Positions 62,704 to 64,000 of a stretch of 64,000 nucleotides of DNA are shown here, piece by piece. Position numbers and translations under genes: made by a program. Origin of the DNA: Aeromonas veronii (GTDB lineage: Bacteria; Pseudomonadota; Gammaproteobacteria; Enterobacterales; Aeromonadaceae); NCBI GenBank assembly GCA_041319085.1, contig CP101033.1, forward strand, positions 2,196,501 to 2,260,500, read 5' to 3'. Positions within the stretch are counted from its first letter, which is position 1, and the number at the start of each line of letters is the position of its first letter. Under the pieces are notes generated by a model. It did not search any database. It had not been told where the DNA came from and saw only the letters and a list, made by a program, of their open reading frames with translations.

Positions 62704-63494
62704 CAGGAGATCTCCGACGTAGCAGGAAAGAGCGCATTGAACTCCGGCAATGCCTGCCAATGGGCGCGCAGCATCTCGCTCCCCTGCCCCTGGCGCAGAT
62801 GGTGGCAGCTCAAGGTATCGCTCACCTGCCCCTGATGGAGCGCCACAATGCGATCGGCAAAGCGGGCAGCCAGCGCCAAATCGTGGGTGACCCAGAGGAT
62901 ACCGCTGCCCTGATTGGCCAGTTCACGCAACTGGTTGAGCAGCAGACAGGCCAGCCCTTCGTCGAGCCAGGCGGTGATCTCGTCCGCCAGAATGTAGCGG
63001 GCACCGCCGAGTGCCGCGGTGCAGGCCAAAATGCGCTTGGCCATGCCGCCTGAGAGCTGGCGCGGGTATTTGTCCAGCGTGGTGGCGGGCAGCTGGTAGC
63101 GCAGCAGTTGTTCGCCAAGCCGCTCACGGGAACCGTTCTGGCCGCAGAGACGCGCCGCACGGCCCAGCTGGCGCTCCACCGTCAGCAGCGGGTTGAGAGC
63201 GCTCACCCCCTGCGGCACATAGCAGAGGGTGTGACCGCGCAGCCCGGCACGACTGGCGTCGCACAGGGGCATGCCATCGAGGGAGATGGCGCCGCGCATC
63301 CGCAGATTGTCCGGCAGCAGGGTCAGGGCGCTTTGCAGCAGCAGGCTCTTGCCCTCGCCGCTCCCCCCCACCAGCGCCACGATTTCCCCCGGCGCCAGTT
63401 GCAGGCTGATATCGGTCAGCAATGGCTGCCAGCTACGCCGCCCCAGCCAGGAGTAGTGGGCCGCCTCTATGGTCACCTGGTCAAAACTCAGCAT
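62703..63494 (-). CDS. Peptide/nickel-type ABC transporter ATPase, first subunit
   Basis: A 263-residue ABC ATPase of the DppD/NikD type. Walker A is VGGSGEGKSLLLQ, the Q-loop YVPQGVSALNPLL is characteristic of the peptide/nickel subfamily, the signature is QLSGGMAKRILACTAAL and Walker B YILADEITAWLD. The usual glutamate and the switch histidine (WVTHDLALA) are present. The size matches NikD (254) better than DppD (327). It overlaps the permease gene by 7 bases (ATGCTGA). Confidence 0.87.
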   Translation of the reverse strand: MLSFDQVTIEAAHYSWLGRRSWQPLLTDISLQLAPGEIVALVGGSGEGKSLLLQSALTLLPDNLRMRGAISLDGMPLCDASRAGLRGHTLCYVPQGVSALNPLLTVERQLGRAARLCGQNGSRERLGEQLLRYQLPATTLDKYPRQLSGGMAKRILACTAALGGARYILADEITAWLDEGLACLLLNQLRELANQGSGILWVTHDLALAARFADRIVALHQGQVSDTLSCHHLRQGQGSEMLRAHWQALPEFNALFPATSEIS

Positions 63495-64000
63495 GGTTCA
63501 CTCCGGTGCCACAGCAGCTGCTGCAGGGCGCGGGTAGCCTGATCAAACAGCAATACCAGCAGCAGCAGCATCAGACCGGGGAAGAGGGCCAACCACCAGC
63601 CGCCACCAGCCAGATAACGCAAGGCATCGGCCAGCAGCAGGCCAAGGGAGGCCTCGTGGGCCGCCAACCCAAAGCCGAGAAAGCTCAAGGCCGCACTGTG
63701 CAGCACCGCATGGGGAAACATCAGCAGGGTGCCGATAAACCACTGGGGCAACAGCCCCGGCAGCAGGTGGGTGCGCCAGCGGCGCAGCGCCCCCATCCCC
63801 TGACAGCGGGCCAGCACCACATAGTCGCTGCAAGCTATCCGTCGCGCTTCTGCGCAGAGAATGAGCGCCAGCTTGGGCCAGTGGGTGAGCGCTACCGCCA
63901 GGATCACCCCGTGCATGCCGCCCCCTACGGTAAAGCAGATCAGGATCAACAGCAGCATATGGGGTAGCGCCAACATGGCATCGATCACCAGCCGCACCGC
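63488..64000 (-). CDS. Peptide/nickel-type ABC transporter permease, C-terminal part
   Basis: The last 170 codons of a DppC/NikC-like permease; the frame is open to the window end, so the start lies outside. Four to five membrane segments and the cytoplasmic EAA-like loop are visible (ARRIACSDYVVLARCQGMGA), as is HAVLHSAALSFLGFGL, typical of the second permease of this transporter class. It is the upstream partner of the two ATPases. Confidence 0.82.
   Translation of the reverse strand, partial: AVRLVIDAMLALPHMLLLILICFTVGGGMHGVILAVALTHWPKLALILCAEARRIACSDYVVLARCQGMGALRRWRTHLLPGLLPQWFIGTLLMFPHAVLHSAALSFLGFGLAAHEASLGLLLADALRYLAGGGWWLALFPGLMLLLLVLLFDQATRALQQLLWHRSEPC

Overview
The window looks like a chromosomal segment of an Aeromonas-type gammaproteobacterium. 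This is inferred from protein resemblance and from gene neighbourhoods shared with enteric bacteria and vibrios (ribE/norM, fadR/nhaB/dsbB, fabB/mnmC). Most of it is GC-rich, densely coded housekeeping DNA. One block of about 14.9 kb (roughly 5.1-19.9 kb) is clearly AT-richer and foreign in character.

Layout. 1-4.5 kb: 3' end of purT, hxpB, a small CPXCG zinc protein, ribE, yaeP and norM. 4.6-5.3 kb: a tRNA-Val(GAC) cluster of five good genes and one decayed copy, with a strong promoter and a terminator. 5.1-19.9 kb: an accessory island bounded by a 153-bp direct repeat made from the tRNA cluster. It carries an IS110-type transposase remnant and a minus-strand gene set: two Sel1-repeat proteins with degenerate TerY-like N-termini, an intact and a broken TerY-type vWA gene, a Sel1-PP2C phosphatase, a protein kinase with zinc ribbon, a ZorA/MotA-like protein, a ZorB/MotB-like protein, a MaoP/DUF413-like protein and a DUF4236 protein. 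A solitary type I-E-like CRISPR repeat and a chimeric tRNA lie at its right edge. 20.1-21.6 kb: a complete IS4-family element inserted in a terminator hairpin.

21.7-43.4 kb: core genes (AEC transporter, yaeQ, a TIGR02808-type mini-protein, fadR, nhaB, an IS50-like element, dsbB, dedA, a DUF1232 gene, uvrB, tRNA-Asn, ybjL, fabB, mnmC, fumarase, pabB, nudL, sdaC). 43.8-61.7 kb: an anaerobic hydrogen superlocus, with the formate hydrogenlyase operon hycBCDEFGHI (hycI frameshifted) behind a sigma-54 promoter, then selC, then a tightly coupled selA-selB-hypF-hypC-hypD-hypE-hypA-hypB run. 61.9-64 kb: a minus-strand peptide/nickel-type ABC transporter that leaves the window.

How the genes work together. 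Hyc is the membrane [NiFe] hydrogenase arm of formate hydrogenlyase. Its usual partner FdhH is a selenoprotein (not in this window), which explains selC/selA/selB beside it. HypA-F build and insert the NiFe(CN)2CO centre, and HycI should trim HycE. The island is the best candidate for an undescribed system: it joins a Zorya-like membrane motor pair to a TerY-type vWA/kinase/phosphatase signalling triad and Sel1-repeat scaffold proteins. By analogy with Zorya and Ter-linked systems, defence or stress sensing is a reasonable but unproven inference.
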